Source of the DNA: Amphiduros pacificus
Lineage: Eukaryota > Annelida > Polychaeta > Phyllodocida > Hesionidae
NCBI GenBank assembly: GCA_949316495.1
Contig: OX439005.1
Span: 7,761,001-7,825,000, forward strand
Direction of reading: 5' to 3'
DNA: 64,000 bases
Shown: in pieces, positions 52,901 through 64,000 of the stretch
How the letters are laid out: the number at the start of each line of letters is the position of its first letter
Numbering within the stretch: the stretch's first letter is position 1
The notes under the pieces: model-generated
Database searches by the model: none
Seen by the model: only the letters and a program-made list of their open reading frames with translations
Told to the model about the DNA's origin: nothing
Position numbers and translations under genes: made by a program

Positions 52901-55900
52901 GGGGACTGCTTATATCAGGAGACTGCTTATATCAGGAGACTGCTTATATCAGTAGACTGCTTATATCAGGAGACTGCTTATACCAGGAGACTGCTTATAT
53001 CAGGAGACTGCTTATACCAGGAGACTGCTTATATCAGGAGACTGCTTATATCAGTAGACTGCTTATATCAGGAGACTGCTTATTCCAGGGGACTGCTTAT
53101 ATCAGTAGACTGCTTATATCAGTAGACTGCTTATATCAGTAGACTGCTTATATCAGGAGACTGCTTATACCAGGAGACTGCTTATATCAGGAGACTGCTT
53201 ATATCAGTAGACTGCTTATATCAGGAGACTGCTTATACCAGGGGACTGCTTATACCAGGAGACTGCTTATACCAGGAGACTGCTTATATCAGGAGACTGC
53301 TTATATCAGTAGACTGCTTATATCAGGAGACTGCTTATATCAGGAGACTGCTTATATCAGGAGACTGCTTATATCAGGAGACTGCTTATATCAGTAGACT
53401 GCTTATATCAGTAGACTGCTTATATCAGGAGACTGCTTATATCAGGAGACTGCTTATATCAGGAGACTGCTTATATCAGTAGACTGCTTATATCAGGAGA
53501 CTGCTTATATCAGTAGACTGCTTATATCAGTAGACTGCTTATATCAGGAGACTGCTTATATCAGGAGACTGCTTATACCATTAGACTGCTTATATCAGTA
53601 GACTGCTTATATCAGTAGACTGCTTATATCAGGAGACTGCTTATAGTAGGAGACTGCTTATATCAGGAGACTGCTTATATCAGGAGACTGCTTATACCAG
53701 GGGACTGCTTATACCAGGAGACTGCTTATATCAGTAGACTGCTTATATCAGGAGACTGCTTATACCAGGAGACTGCTTATACCAGGGGACTGCTTATACC
53801 AGGGGACTGCTTATATCAGTAGACTGCTTATATCAGTAGACTGCTTATACCAGGAGACTGCTTATATCAGGAGACTGCTTATATCAGTAGACTGCTTATA
53901 TCAGGAGACTGCTTATATCAGGAGACTGCTTATATCAGTAGACTGCTTATACCAGGAGACTAGACTGCTTATATCAGTAGACTGGACTGCTTATACCAGG
54001 AGACTAGACTGCTTATATCAGTAGACTGGACTGCTTATATCAGGAGACTGCTTATATCAGGAGACTGCTTATATCAGGAGACTGCTTATATCAGGAGACT
54101 GCTTATATCAGTAGACTGCTTATACCAGTAGACTGCTTATATCAGTAGACTGCTTATATCAGGAGACTGCTTATACCAGTAGACTGCTAATACCAGTAGA
54201 CTGCTTATACCAGCAGACTGCTTATATCAGGAGACTGCTTATACCAGTAGACTGCTTATACCAGTAGACTGCTTATATCAGGAGACTGCTTATATCAGGA
54301 GACTGCTTATACCAGGAGACTGCTTATACCAGCAGACTGCTTATATCAAGAGACTGCTTATACCAGGATACTGCTTATATCAAGAGACTGCTTATACCAG
54401 GATACTGCTTATACCAGTAGACTGCTTATATCAGGGAACTGCTTATACCAGGAGACTGCTTATATTAAGAGACTGCTTATATCAGGAGACTGCTTATACC
54501 AGGAGACTGCTTATACCAGGAGACTGCTTATATCAGGAGACTGCTTATATCAGGAGACTGCTTATACCAGGAGACTGCTTATACCAGGAGACTGCTTATA
54601 CCAGGAGACTGCTTACATTTCAAGGATTATATTAATCATATATTTAGTTGAGACATATTGCAAACAATATTTTCCAAGATTTTAATTGAGTTCCAGCTAA
54701 TGTCAACAACAAGTATTTTTCTTTTTTTCTTTCTTTTTTTTATTGGGTCAGCCATCAGGAAAGTCTTTTTAATGCTTCGTGCTAAAAGTTATAGGTGGTT
54801 TTATAATTTATGGAGAAAACGAGTGTTGAGATATGAAGCTCCCACGAGCATCATTAGGCTTGTACTTGACACCATAAATGGACTAAATCAAAGCGAGGAT
54901 GGCTGGTATAATGCTACAGCGGGAGATGGCTGGTATGATGCTACAGCGGGAGATGGCTGGTATAATGCTACAGTGGGAGATGGCTGGTATGATGCTACAG
55001 TGGGAGATGGCTGGTATGATGCTACAGCGGGAGATGGCTGGTATGATGCTACAGCGGGAGATGGCTGGTATGATGCTACAGTGGGAGATGGCTGGTATGA
55101 TGCTACAGCGGGAGATGGCTGGTATGATGCTACAGTGGGAGATGGCTGGTATGATGCTACAGCGGGAGATGGCTGGTATAATGCTACAGCGGGAGATGGC
55201 TGGTATGATGCTACAGCGGGAGATGGCTGGTATGATGCTACAGCGGGAGATGGCTGGTATAATGCTACAGTGGGAGATGGCTGGTATGATGCTACAGTGG
55301 GAGATGGCTGGTGAAGTCCTCAAGTGGGAGATGGCTGGTGAAGTGCTCAAGTGGGAGATGGCTTTCAATGTGTTTGTGTGTGTGGAGTCAGTGGTACGAC
55401 ATGAAAGTGCATGCCCACCTTGTGATTAAACACGGCAGCTGATGGCAGAGCCTGTGATATCCTACCTCAGGATGCCTGATACAATGCCTGCTATCCACTC
55501 CAGCCCTCTGAGTAACTCTAGTATCACATCGTGCTCTGTTTTATAGTAGACATGACGGTATTGAATATCTTATGTGAATATGGTGAACTCTTTCAAGCAA
55601 AAAAAATCAAAGAATGAATCTTGGTCATGGTAAAGTTGTAAAAACATCCATCTCATAGTTGTCTTTGCAAATTCTTAAATCTCAGTGGATATCAGATGTT
55701 GTTTACTGACAATACAGCATGGAATGTTTAGGTGCAATATCTCCTGGCTCAGCAGGATCTCCTTCTCGGTCCAATATGCAGTGCTTCTTGGGGTGATCTT
55801 GTTTATTTGCTTGTTTTACCATTTGCTGCAGTCCTGCTGTGATTTGCTGCTGATTGGCCTTCAAGTGGCAGCCATATTGAATGTGAAGATATTCAATTTA

Positions 55901-57880
55901 TATCAACAAATGGGGTAAAAGGAATGAGAACCTACGTTGTTTACATTGATTTCTGTATATCCAGGTGCGCAGCCTTCTGAAGTTTGACGATGACGGCCCT
56001 TTGTTCGTTCAAACACTCGGCTTTGTAAAACTCACTTTTGTAAAACCTTATCAATGAAATGTTTTTTTACTTCCAACATTTGCCTTTTTTCACAAATTTT
56101 ATCACCAGCTGATTAAATGATCATTTATATATGAGATTGACTCACATATTTTAGGTTAATATAAGATGGGTTACATTTTAGTCCATTGACTTATTGAAAA
56201 TATTTATATGTATTAAACTGGTTGATGAAACATGTAAGTGATTCTGCTTGCCGGATGGCACCAGTACAACATGTAAGTGATTCTGCTTGCCGGATGGCAC
56301 CAGTACAACATGTAAGTGATTCTGCTTGCCGGATGGCACCAGTACAACATGTAATCCTCACGCCTGGTTGAACAAGCAAGCATTGCGGACTTAATGTACC
56401 ATGCTGACTCATTAACTGACTTGTGCTTTACAAAAGTGAGATCACATCATTTCATTAATCTTCATTTTACACAATCAGGCTTGATTGAACTCCTATCCCA
56501 CTATGTTATTATGCCAGTACTACCATTTGGAGGAATCACATTGGTGATTGTTCCCCAGGGACGAGACATATGCGACATGGTCAATATATACATCCACATA
56601 AACATATATATATATATATATATTGTGTGTGTACATATACATGTATATAAATGTACATATACATGTATAAAAATTTCAAAACAACTTCTGTAACTCTGTT
56701 GATGTTTGTTTTAAACAAAAAAGCATTAATACCACTGCACCCTTAGTGAACTTCTTTACTAACTGTTATATAAATCGAATCTTTGCTTTTAAACCTAGCA
56801 TTGTGTGCTTGTCATTGTTGGAGTGGTTTTGGGCTTTTTCCTCGTCAGTGGATTTCATATAACTTAGCTAATGGTCAGTGTTTTCACAGTAGCCATTTTC
56901 CTCCGACAGACCTTCTCCCACTGACCAAAGTGCCCCCTAATTTGACCACATTTCCGTCGTTCAACTACTCCCCACATTTACACGAACTCCAATTTGGTAT
57001 GTGGAAGTTACTGAATCTGTTCAATCACAAATTGCTCCAATTAAAAGACCTCTTTTCTTTCGGTGCAGACCTGTAATTTCCCATCTGCCCCCGCGGCAAT
57101 CGGAAATGGGTTGTGGTAGAACGGGTCGAGTGGCTAAAGGCAGACTACTCCAAAGTTACAGGTTGTCTTGTTGTCAAGGAAACCAAACGACTTGAGGGAT
57201 CTAGTCATGTGAAAGCATATTGGCCACTTAACACACAGTGATCACGTGATAATTCAACTTGCTGCAAAAAGTCACCCATATTTCTTAATACCCTCTGCTA
57301 ACAATGGTCGTATTTTTGCACTTTATTAGATTTGCCCTTTCCGATACGGCATTTGACATTTGGTCACGGCTAAAACCAAACACAGTCTATAATTTCATCC
57401 CTACCCCGGTATAACCTGCAGTGTATGTATAACACATGAGCATTGTGTTGGCGAAGTTTTTAGCTGCAGACACAGACACCAACCTTCTTTGTATAATACG
57501 TGTATTTCTACTTCCACTTTCTACCTCAAGCATATTATGGCAAATATTGAGGTCATTTTCTACTCTTTCTATATCTGCCTCTTTAATAGAGGCCAATGAC
57601 AAGCCACACAGATATATTTTTCAATATCTCTTGTTAATATTTAGCTTTTTATATATTTGATTTGCTGCCCAGACAGGTGCTTAAAGCGGAAGTGAGAAAA
57701 GTACCATTGAGTTATATAGAAGCAGTGATGATGATCTGTAGAACTCACCCTCAGCCTGTCCTCCCAGGACATCTGCAACAAGCGGATAATGTCTAGAGGC
57801 TCTCCTAGCTCCGTCATCATCTGGATCTCTCTGATTTCACCACCAGGGGTCGCTACTTCGGGGATACAGTATCCTAGCAC
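49967..57880 (-). CDS. PKDCC: Extracellular tyrosine kinase PKDCC (VLK), 3' exons
   Basis: A secretory-pathway kinase that phosphorylates extracellular proteins on tyrosine. Five exons (minus strand) 57880-57749, 52207-51999, 51230-50977, 50542-50366 and 50055-49967 (TAA) join in phase to encode the last 286 residues; human PKDCC has 493. Recognisable segments: TELGEPLDIIRLLQMSWEDR; LNDFRRQQFVLVSGEVKLTDVDDV (read as two motifs: catalytic Asp in LNDFRRQQ, metal Asp in TDVDD replacing DFG); NHT N-glycosylation site; GRCQGFNEKKN; FLLPHGAPPSVRPLIDSIV; KSGQYLQ; a cysteine-rich end (YECSSGWDLPG, CRWS, CTISVF, CDSDPECRAFV, TTWTG) and the tail TTLCVKPAKS. The signal peptide and ATP-binding lobe lie beyond the window. 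It converges on CCS. Confidence 0.93.
51432..52012 (-). repeat. 19-22-bp minisatellite of duplicated 5' splice sites after a PKDCC exon
   Basis: About 30 units. On the gene strand the main form is ACCACACCCTCAG|GTAAG; a 19-bp form ends GTAAT. The first unit is the end of exon 52207-51999 itself (codons N-H-T-L plus AG). More than 20 units retain AG|GT; others read AG|CT, AC|CT or AG|AT. The array fills most of the 768-bp intron. Confidence 0.93.
52505..54612. repeat. 17-bp minisatellite, about 124 copies
   Basis: Unit GGAGACTGCTTATATCA with variants AGTAGAC, ATACCA and GGGGAC, plus a few composite units with an extra AGACT near 53950-54030. It lies in the PKDCC intron 52208-57748. Confidence 0.95.
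54897..55360. repeat. 27-bp minisatellite, about 17 copies
   Basis: Unit GATGGCTGGTATGATGC plus TACAGCGGGA with single-base variants (AATGC, GTGGGA). Being nine codons long it leaves frames open on both strands (plus: DGWYDATAG). Confidence 0.95.
55440..56230. other. PKDCC intronic DNA without recognisable features
   Basis: Mixed-composition unique sequence between two minisatellites. I see no supported coding or RNA feature. Confidence 0.5.
56231..56347. repeat. 39-bp tandem repeat, three copies
   Basis: Three identical units beginning CATGTAAGTGATTCTGC and ending GGCACCAGTACAA. Each has a GTAAGT on the plus strand, opposite to the direction of PKDCC. Confidence 0.95.
56348..57748. other. 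PKDCC intronic DNA
   Basis: Contains an (AT)n/(GT)n microsatellite near 56606-56660. Plus-strand frames of 60-100 codons around 56783-57195 have no recognisable motif and lie within the intron just downstream of exon 57880-57749. Confidence 0.5.
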
Positions 57881-58600
57881 CTGCAACACACAGAAACATA
57901 TCTACATGAATGTATTTTGTAAATATTGAAATTTGAAACATTATTCTATTTCAGATTCAGGCTCATCTTTTCTAACCAATATACTACTTTATGCCTGCTC
58001 TTATTTTGTTGGGATCCATTATAATTGGGTTAAATGTACTTTTTCTCAAGGAGTTTCATCTCCCATGGCTAGAGTATTTCTTCCCCTGTGTGAGACTTCA
58101 AGGAGAGGAGAATTCTTCCCACACTTTTTAGCCAAGCTAGACTACAGAGCTGTGTTTAAAATGAGTAATTGGTCAGTCATGCTGTTAGTAGGTCCTAACT
58201 CCATAAGAGCAGTTGATATGCTGCCTCTCAGACTATCAGCCAATCCCCTCTTGACCTGATCTGCCTTCCTCATACAGTGGCGCACTCTAATGCTCTCACA
58301 GGAATCACGCTCAAGTCCACAATTAACTCTATGCGGACACGTCGTCCATCTTTATCTTATTACATCATCAATTAATACACATTGCGAGGCACAGTGTAAA
58401 CAACAGAGGGGGAATCCTCACCACAACAGCCCAGTCACTTCACCTGTAGTCAGGTTTTAGTCAGGTAGATTTTGCCAAGGTTACGATTGTCATTTTATTT
58501 TAAATTGAAAGAGTATGATTGTCACAGTAAACTTCCAAAATGTTAAAACTCCATCCCAACTGAAAAATATATATATATGTGTGTGCATCCGACACAGGTA
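57881..58600. other. Upstream PKDCC intron, start
   Basis: Follows the acceptor at 57881-57883 on the minus strand. Unique sequence; a 108-codon plus-strand frame at 57933-58259 is unsupported by splice sites or a family match. Confidence 0.45.
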
Positions 58601-58607
58601 TCATCCC

Positions 58608-58956
58608 AGACATATATCATGTCCATCCCAGACAGCTATCATTTCCATCCAAGACATATATCGTGTCCATCCCAGACATATATCATGTCCATCCCAGACA
58701 GCTACCATGCCCATCCCAGACAGCTATCATGTCCATCCCAGACATAAATCATGTCCACCCCAGACAGCTATCATGTCCATCCCAAACATATATCATGCCC
58801 ATCCCAGACATTTATCATGCCCATCCCAGACATACATCATGTACATCCCAGACATATATCATGCCCATCCCAGAAATACATCATGTACATCCCAGACATA
58901 TATCATGCCCATCCCAGACATACATCATGTACATCCCAGACATATATCATGCCCAT
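58608..58956. repeat. 22-bp minisatellite, about 16 copies
   Basis: Unit CATCCCAGACATATATCATG plus two variable bases; variants carry CAGCTATCATG and TACATCATGTA. All three plus frames are open, giving artefactual HPRHISCPSQT-type repeats. Confidence 0.93.
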
Positions 58957-59186
58957 CTGTGAGTAGATTGTCCCTTCACTTCACCACGAGACCACTAGAT
59001 TCAATTAAAACCCCCAACTGAATGAATGTCTCGTAGACAACATCGGGTCGACCTGATGAATATGGCCACTTGAGAAATCTGCAGAAAGAGCATTGCAATG
59101 TTCTATGCATTGTCTCATCATTAGCAGACTACAACCAATGAGTCATAAAAAAGTAGAACTATCTCTGCCGTTCCCAGAATGAGATG

Positions 59187-60630
59187 GCATTGATAATAGA
59201 GACGGATATCCCTAATGTGTATGGGATGAGATGGCATTAACAATAGAGATGGATATCCTCACTGTGTATGGGATGAGATGGCATTAACAATAGAGACGGA
59301 TATCCCTAATGTGTATGGGATGAGATGGCATTAACAATAGAGATGGATATCCTCACTGTGTATGGGATGAGATGGCATTAACAATAGAGACGGATATCCT
59401 TAATGTGTATGGGATGAGATGGCATTAACAATAGAGATGGATATCCTCACTGTGTATGGGATGAGATGGCATTAACAATAGAGACGGATATCCTTAATGT
59501 GTATGGGATGAGATGGCATTAACAATAGAGATGGATATCCTCACTGTGTATGGGATGAGATGGCATTAACAATAGAGACGGATATCCTTAATGTGTATGG
59601 GATGAGATGGCATTAACAATAGAGATGGATATCCTCACTGTGTATGGGATGAGATGGCATTAACAATAGAGACGGATATCCTTAATGTGTATGGGATGAG
59701 ATGGCATTAACAATAGAGATGGATATCCTCACTGTGTATGGGATGAGATGGCATTAACAATAGAGATGGATATCCTCAATGTGTATGGAATGAGATGGCA
59801 TTAACAATAGAGATGGATATCCTTAATGTGTATGGGATTAATAATAGAGATGGATATCCTCAATGTGTATGGGATTAACAATAGAGATGGATATCATCAA
59901 TGTGTATGGGATGAGATGGCATTAACAATAGAGATGGATATCCTCAATATGTATGATATAAGATGGCATTAACAATAGAGATGGATATCCTCAATATGTA
60001 TGATATAAGATGGCATTAACAATAGAGATGGATATCCTTAATGTGTATGGGATAAAATGGCATTAACAATAGAGATGGATATCCTCAATGTGTATGGTAA
60101 GGCCACAGGCCGTGGCGCAGTTGGTTAGGGCGCCAGCTTAATTAGCACCAGTTCCTCTATGGTGATCCAAAGGTTGTGGGTTCGAACCCCGGCCGTGCCG
60201 GGTTTGAACTCATGATACAATTTTCCACATGAGCTGAGGCCTGTGCCAAAGGGTTAACCCGTTGTCCTTGTAAATCTGTGACCGGGTGGGTTGTCATGTC
60301 AAGGACCTGCGACATGACAATTCAGTGAGGCAGCACTATATCTGCTACAAGTAGGTCTCATCACGAAATAACTGAAATAATGTTGAAAGTGATGTAAAGC
60401 CCCAAACAAACAAACAAACAAAATCAATGTGTATGGAATGAGATGGCATTAACAATAGAGATGGATATCCTTAATGTGTATGGGATTAATAATAGAGATG
60501 GATATCCTCAATGTGTATGGGATTAACAATAGAGATGGATATCATCAATGTGTATGGGATGAGATGGCATTATCAATAGAGATGGATATCCTCAATATGT
60601 ATGATATAAGATGGCATTAACATTAACGAT
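59187..60630. repeat. 47-bp minisatellite with a 94-bp dimeric core
   Basis: Unit ATGAGATGGCATTAACAATA then GAGA(C/T)GGATATCCT and (T/C)A(A/C)TGTGTATGGG. From 59187 to about 59750 two variants alternate strictly: GACGG with a CTTAATG or CCTAATG block, and GATGG with CTCACTG. The right part is less ordered and shows shortened units. A SINE interrupts it at 60098-60423. Confidence 0.92.
60098..60423 (+). mobile_element. tRNA-derived SINE with 13-bp target-site duplication
   Basis: Pol III promoter: A-box TGGCGCAGTTGG (60113-60124) and B-box GGTTCGAAC (60179-60187), 66 bases apart, wider than in an ordinary tRNA and closer to a long-variable-arm or intron-containing ancestor. A unique body follows, then a short CAAA-repeat tail. 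Flanked by TCAATGTGTATGG at 60085-60097 and 60424-60436, although that word is also part of the host minisatellite unit. Needs a LINE partner for movement. Confidence 0.9.
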
Positions 60631-63600
60631 GGCATTAAGAAGGATGTCTGCAGAAGGCGTGGTCCCTGATGATTGGATGGTAAATGACACGAGGTTGGAT
60701 GCTGGGCTGTTGTCAGATTAATGCTCCGTGCATCATTTAGTGGGGAACAAAGCTGGTAGATGAGAACCATTTGTTGGGCTCTTCTCTGTGCCTAACAGGC
60801 CTCAACATGTGAATAATGTCCACCACACTCTCCTTGCCAGGAACCCCGATAAGAACACGATAGTCTATCAATCCTCATCATCAATCACATCCTAGTCTCT
60901 CCCAATGCTCCGCTCACGAGATTCATGATCGCATGCTTTTTTATACAGTTATATAGTTTTGGACCTGATCACAGAAATGTAGCAATTTAAACAATAAACT
61001 ATGTTTAGTGCGTAGTACCATTGGAAAGTGAGGTATAGCTTGATTAAATAGAAGTAGCTTGATTAAATAGAAGTAGCTTGATTTAAAGGGGGAAAAATTA
61101 AGCCCCACTATATACATATAGTCAATTTTTGTTATTGCTGCATATCAAATTGTCAGATTAATTTTTAAGGAAATGAAAAATGTATCATTTTAAACTTAAG
61201 AAAAATGTATCATTTTTAACTTGAGTTTTCAAGGTAACTTTTGGTTGAGGTTTTCAGTGTATCCTTCGAGCAGTGCTCTGGGTTGAGTGTTGTTTTCAAG
61301 GAGATTTATCGCCACTTTTTAGAGCATTTCCATTTAGTGATTACTCTGGAGTTTTAAGCCGTTTTGCCCAATTATCACCGCGGTAAATCACATTGGCTTT
61401 ATACTGGTACGTAATAAAGTGTGGGAGAGGATGGAACTCATATATAAACCACTCCATCCCATAAGCAATGCCATGGGCACCTCCCTCGAGTCCAATCACC
61501 TGAGACCAAGGATCTTCAATCATTACTTTGATAAATTCTCTTATTTTGCGATGGAATCTTTTTAATTAACATTCCTTTTTTGAGGTTGCATATAATGTTT
61601 GAGTAATACTGAGCCTGAGACTTGTATTCAGAACAGAAAATGGAGTATTACATTTTAAAGAACAATTTACAAAGTAAAGGTGAAAATGACTGAATTTCAA
61701 TGACTGAATTTCACATCAAGATCTTGTTCTCTCTAGCAGCAGATTGACTTCACTTTAAAGCAAATAGAAGGGTGGGAATATAATTTGTCACGGTCTGGCT
61801 AAACCCTCGTGAGATTTTAGAATAAATCAAGGCAACTTTATTCATAAAGCCATACAAATAAACATGCCTCCAATGTCAGCAGTGCCCTCTCGTGGTTGCA
61901 TTAATCCATACTTCATATTTGCATAAATCCATATCCCATATTTCTTCATTTTAACCTGCCCTTTTAACTCAATTCTAACAGATTATCTCAAGAGTATTAC
62001 CACTTCTTATGACACCAATTTCCCCCGCCAAAGCATATGATTTATCCGGGAACTGCAGGGTGCTTTTCAGCAACAAATCACAGATCCCAATTTTTCAGTC
62101 AAAGTCAAAAACATTGTAATCTATTGGCGCCTAAAGCTATGAGGTTATGGTTAATAGGTTTGGTTCCCTGGGGTGGAGGCCAACGATTATTGATAAATTT
62201 GTCAGAATCATGCAAAAAGCGCCGTGGCTTATTTGTAGGGGCGTGGGTGGCGAGGCCAGCGGTTGATAACACAGTCTAGCGTAACAGGTTATTGGCAGAA
62301 GAAATCATAAAACACTACAGGAGAAATAGAGGATAATCTGGGAGGATAATCTGGGAGGAGGTGAGGATTTAATGGCTGCTGGGATATGAGAGACTGATAT
62401 CAGAATGATAGCCTGAGTGAGCGTTCTACATTCTACTCTCAGTCATAACACATCGCTTATCCGCTTTATAGTCTGGTAAAATTGCATGTGAAAGCTTACA
62501 AGTGATGAAACATACCGAAGATCCTGGAATGTTGACTGCATGGGGATGAGAGAAGGTCATGGGGCCGCAGGTGATATGAAGCCCCTATGATATGTATTAT
62601 GAATGACCTATCAAATGAATCATGTGTGGCATGTTGGATATCAACACATGTCAGAGTGAATAGACAACCAGGGGGCGCCACCAACAGTTATAACCCGACA
62701 AGCCTTAAAAAAACACGTGATTCAGTTGGAAACTTTTTTCTCTCTTGTGGAATATGACAAGTGGCAGATTGACACAAGTATTGTGCAAGTCACTTGTAAT
62801 TACTGAGGGCTGTCCCGGTGTGGTATGTGGCTGGCATGAGGGACTTGTGGGTGTCAAGCGTAATACACCCTCTGTCTAATTATGACATCCTTCTCCTGAC
62901 AGCAACAACCAGAAAGGAAGCCGAAACCGAAGGGGGAGACTTTGCAAATGTAAATACTCACGGTGGTAGCTGTACAAAACCATTATTTCCAAGTCCACTC
63001 GCAAGAGTTAAATTGTTCAGAGCGCCCTCTTGAAGCTGCCAATCAAGAGAAGTGACAGCACTTGTGGGAGACAAGAACCCTGTGTGATCTGTCGCTCTAC
63101 ATTGAGTAAACAACCAACCACATGCAGCTGTCACAGCTTGCTGTGGACCTATACCTTTCTTTGCAGAACTGTGGTACTCTTTTGTGTGGAGGTACTTTTC
63201 AGAGTTTTAATCGTCAGAGAACGGGGAGTGAATTCATATTACTTTGCGAACGTGATTGACCTTTTGAGAATATTATACCCTTCATAGACCATATTTGAAA
63301 TTTAGATATCTGATCATCACATTTCAAGTTAGGTAAACTCCCGGATAGGCTGTGTCTGACAATGGTAAGTAGAATATTCTTCCTGTGTTATCATAGGTGA
63401 TGGATCTAAGCTACAATATGCCTCTATATTCTTCCAACAATGAAAATGCCACAAAAGACTTTCAAAGGTCAATGGATTCCCCAAATACACCAGCCATATT
63501 TGAGAAAAAAGTAACTGTCTTTGTATTTTACATTGCAGAATGGACTGGACCCCAGCCCAGCCCAGCCCAGCCCAGCCTAGCCCTTCGCTTTATTTCGGCG

Positions 63601-64000
63601 GCTGAGTTTGACAGACCTGTCCTATGACCTGGAAGCTTTGGCGGAGAGCTTCAAGCAAAGCCCAAGATCTGGCGCGGGTCAGAGACCACTCGTGAAGCAC
63701 CCTACATCAGTACACATGCCCAAATCTGGTTATTTCTTTGAGGATGCCGACTGGCATTCTATCCGGGCTAAGCTGAGAACGTGGCAAGTTGTATGGCAGC
63801 CCCCGACCTTGACAACCTCCATCATTGTAACCTTATTAGAGGCAGGCAATGCCCTCCCGCTCACGGTGGCTGTGTTGGCGGCAGCCTTTCACACCTCGTC
63901 TGACCTTCTCAGACCCTCAATGCTGCTCCATAGATGCAACAGGAAAATGTCGCCCTTATTGGCCATTCCACGTGAATTTTCAACAGTTCCTGTTTGTGTT
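60631..64000. other. Probable upstream PKDCC intron, no gene supported
   Basis: Mostly unique DNA. Contains a short tandem duplication near 61040-61080 (TAGAAGTAGCTTGATT), a (CCCAG)n run near 63550-63585, and a more GC-balanced, low-repeat stretch from about 63590 to the edge with stops in all frames I read. The missing 5' PKDCC exons were not found here. Confidence 0.45.

Noticed and set aside
60098-60190. A functional tRNA gene with A and B boxes
   Set aside because: It lacks a foldable acceptor stem in my reading, has abnormal box spacing, a 3' body, an A-rich tail and target duplications: a SINE.

Overview
The window is eukaryotic, from an invertebrate animal. Its genes are split by introns with standard GT-AG borders, the bulk DNA is AT-rich, and much of it is minisatellite and small DNA transposon. 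All four recognisable genes are metazoan families. A marine lophotrochozoan such as a mollusc would fit, because dispersed AGGTCA-rich repeats and tRNA-derived SINEs are familiar there, but the window does not settle the phylum.

Layout. (1) 295-6806, plus strand: the 3' part of a membrane (natriuretic-peptide-receptor-like) guanylate cyclase, 14 exons, entering from the left edge. (2) 6807-12570: 3' UTR and intergenic DNA with an AGGTCA-rich repeat (8228-9540) and a 38-bp minisatellite. (3) 12579-35073, minus strand: a complete 14-exon gene for a PHF7/G2E3-type protein (extended PHD, RING-like, PHD). Its long novel tail carries a PCNA-box match, SUMO-interaction-like motifs, an SQ cluster and S/T-P repeats. 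I get 1408 codons plus stop, with every exon phase agreeing. Its untranslated first exon lies near 37940-38000. (4) 38064-44973, plus strand: a complete 7-exon copper chaperone for superoxide dismutase (CCS, 252 aa), head-to-head with gene 3 across a compact promoter holding an E-box and a perfect CRE. (5) 44974-49966: convergent spacer. (6) 49967-57880, minus strand: the last five exons of the secreted tyrosine kinase PKDCC/VLK; its 5' exons are beyond the window. (7) 57881-64000: probably PKDCC intron, filled with minisatellites and a SINE with clean target-site duplication.

The most unusual theme is that tandem repeats are seeded on splice junctions. At three 5' splice sites (RING exon and exon 12 of the PHF7-like gene; one PKDCC exon) the exon end plus its GT donor has been amplified into the intron, giving arrays of 8, 4 and about 30 donor-like units. 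In two of these the unit reads pyrimidines-CAG|GTAA, the form of a recursive-splicing (zero-length exon) site. Two 3' splice sites (CCS exon 6, PHF7-like exon 13) are also duplicated in tandem, and another array abuts an acceptor. I saw no retroviral, LTR or Polinton-like coding sequence, and no genuine tRNA, rRNA or CRISPR locus.
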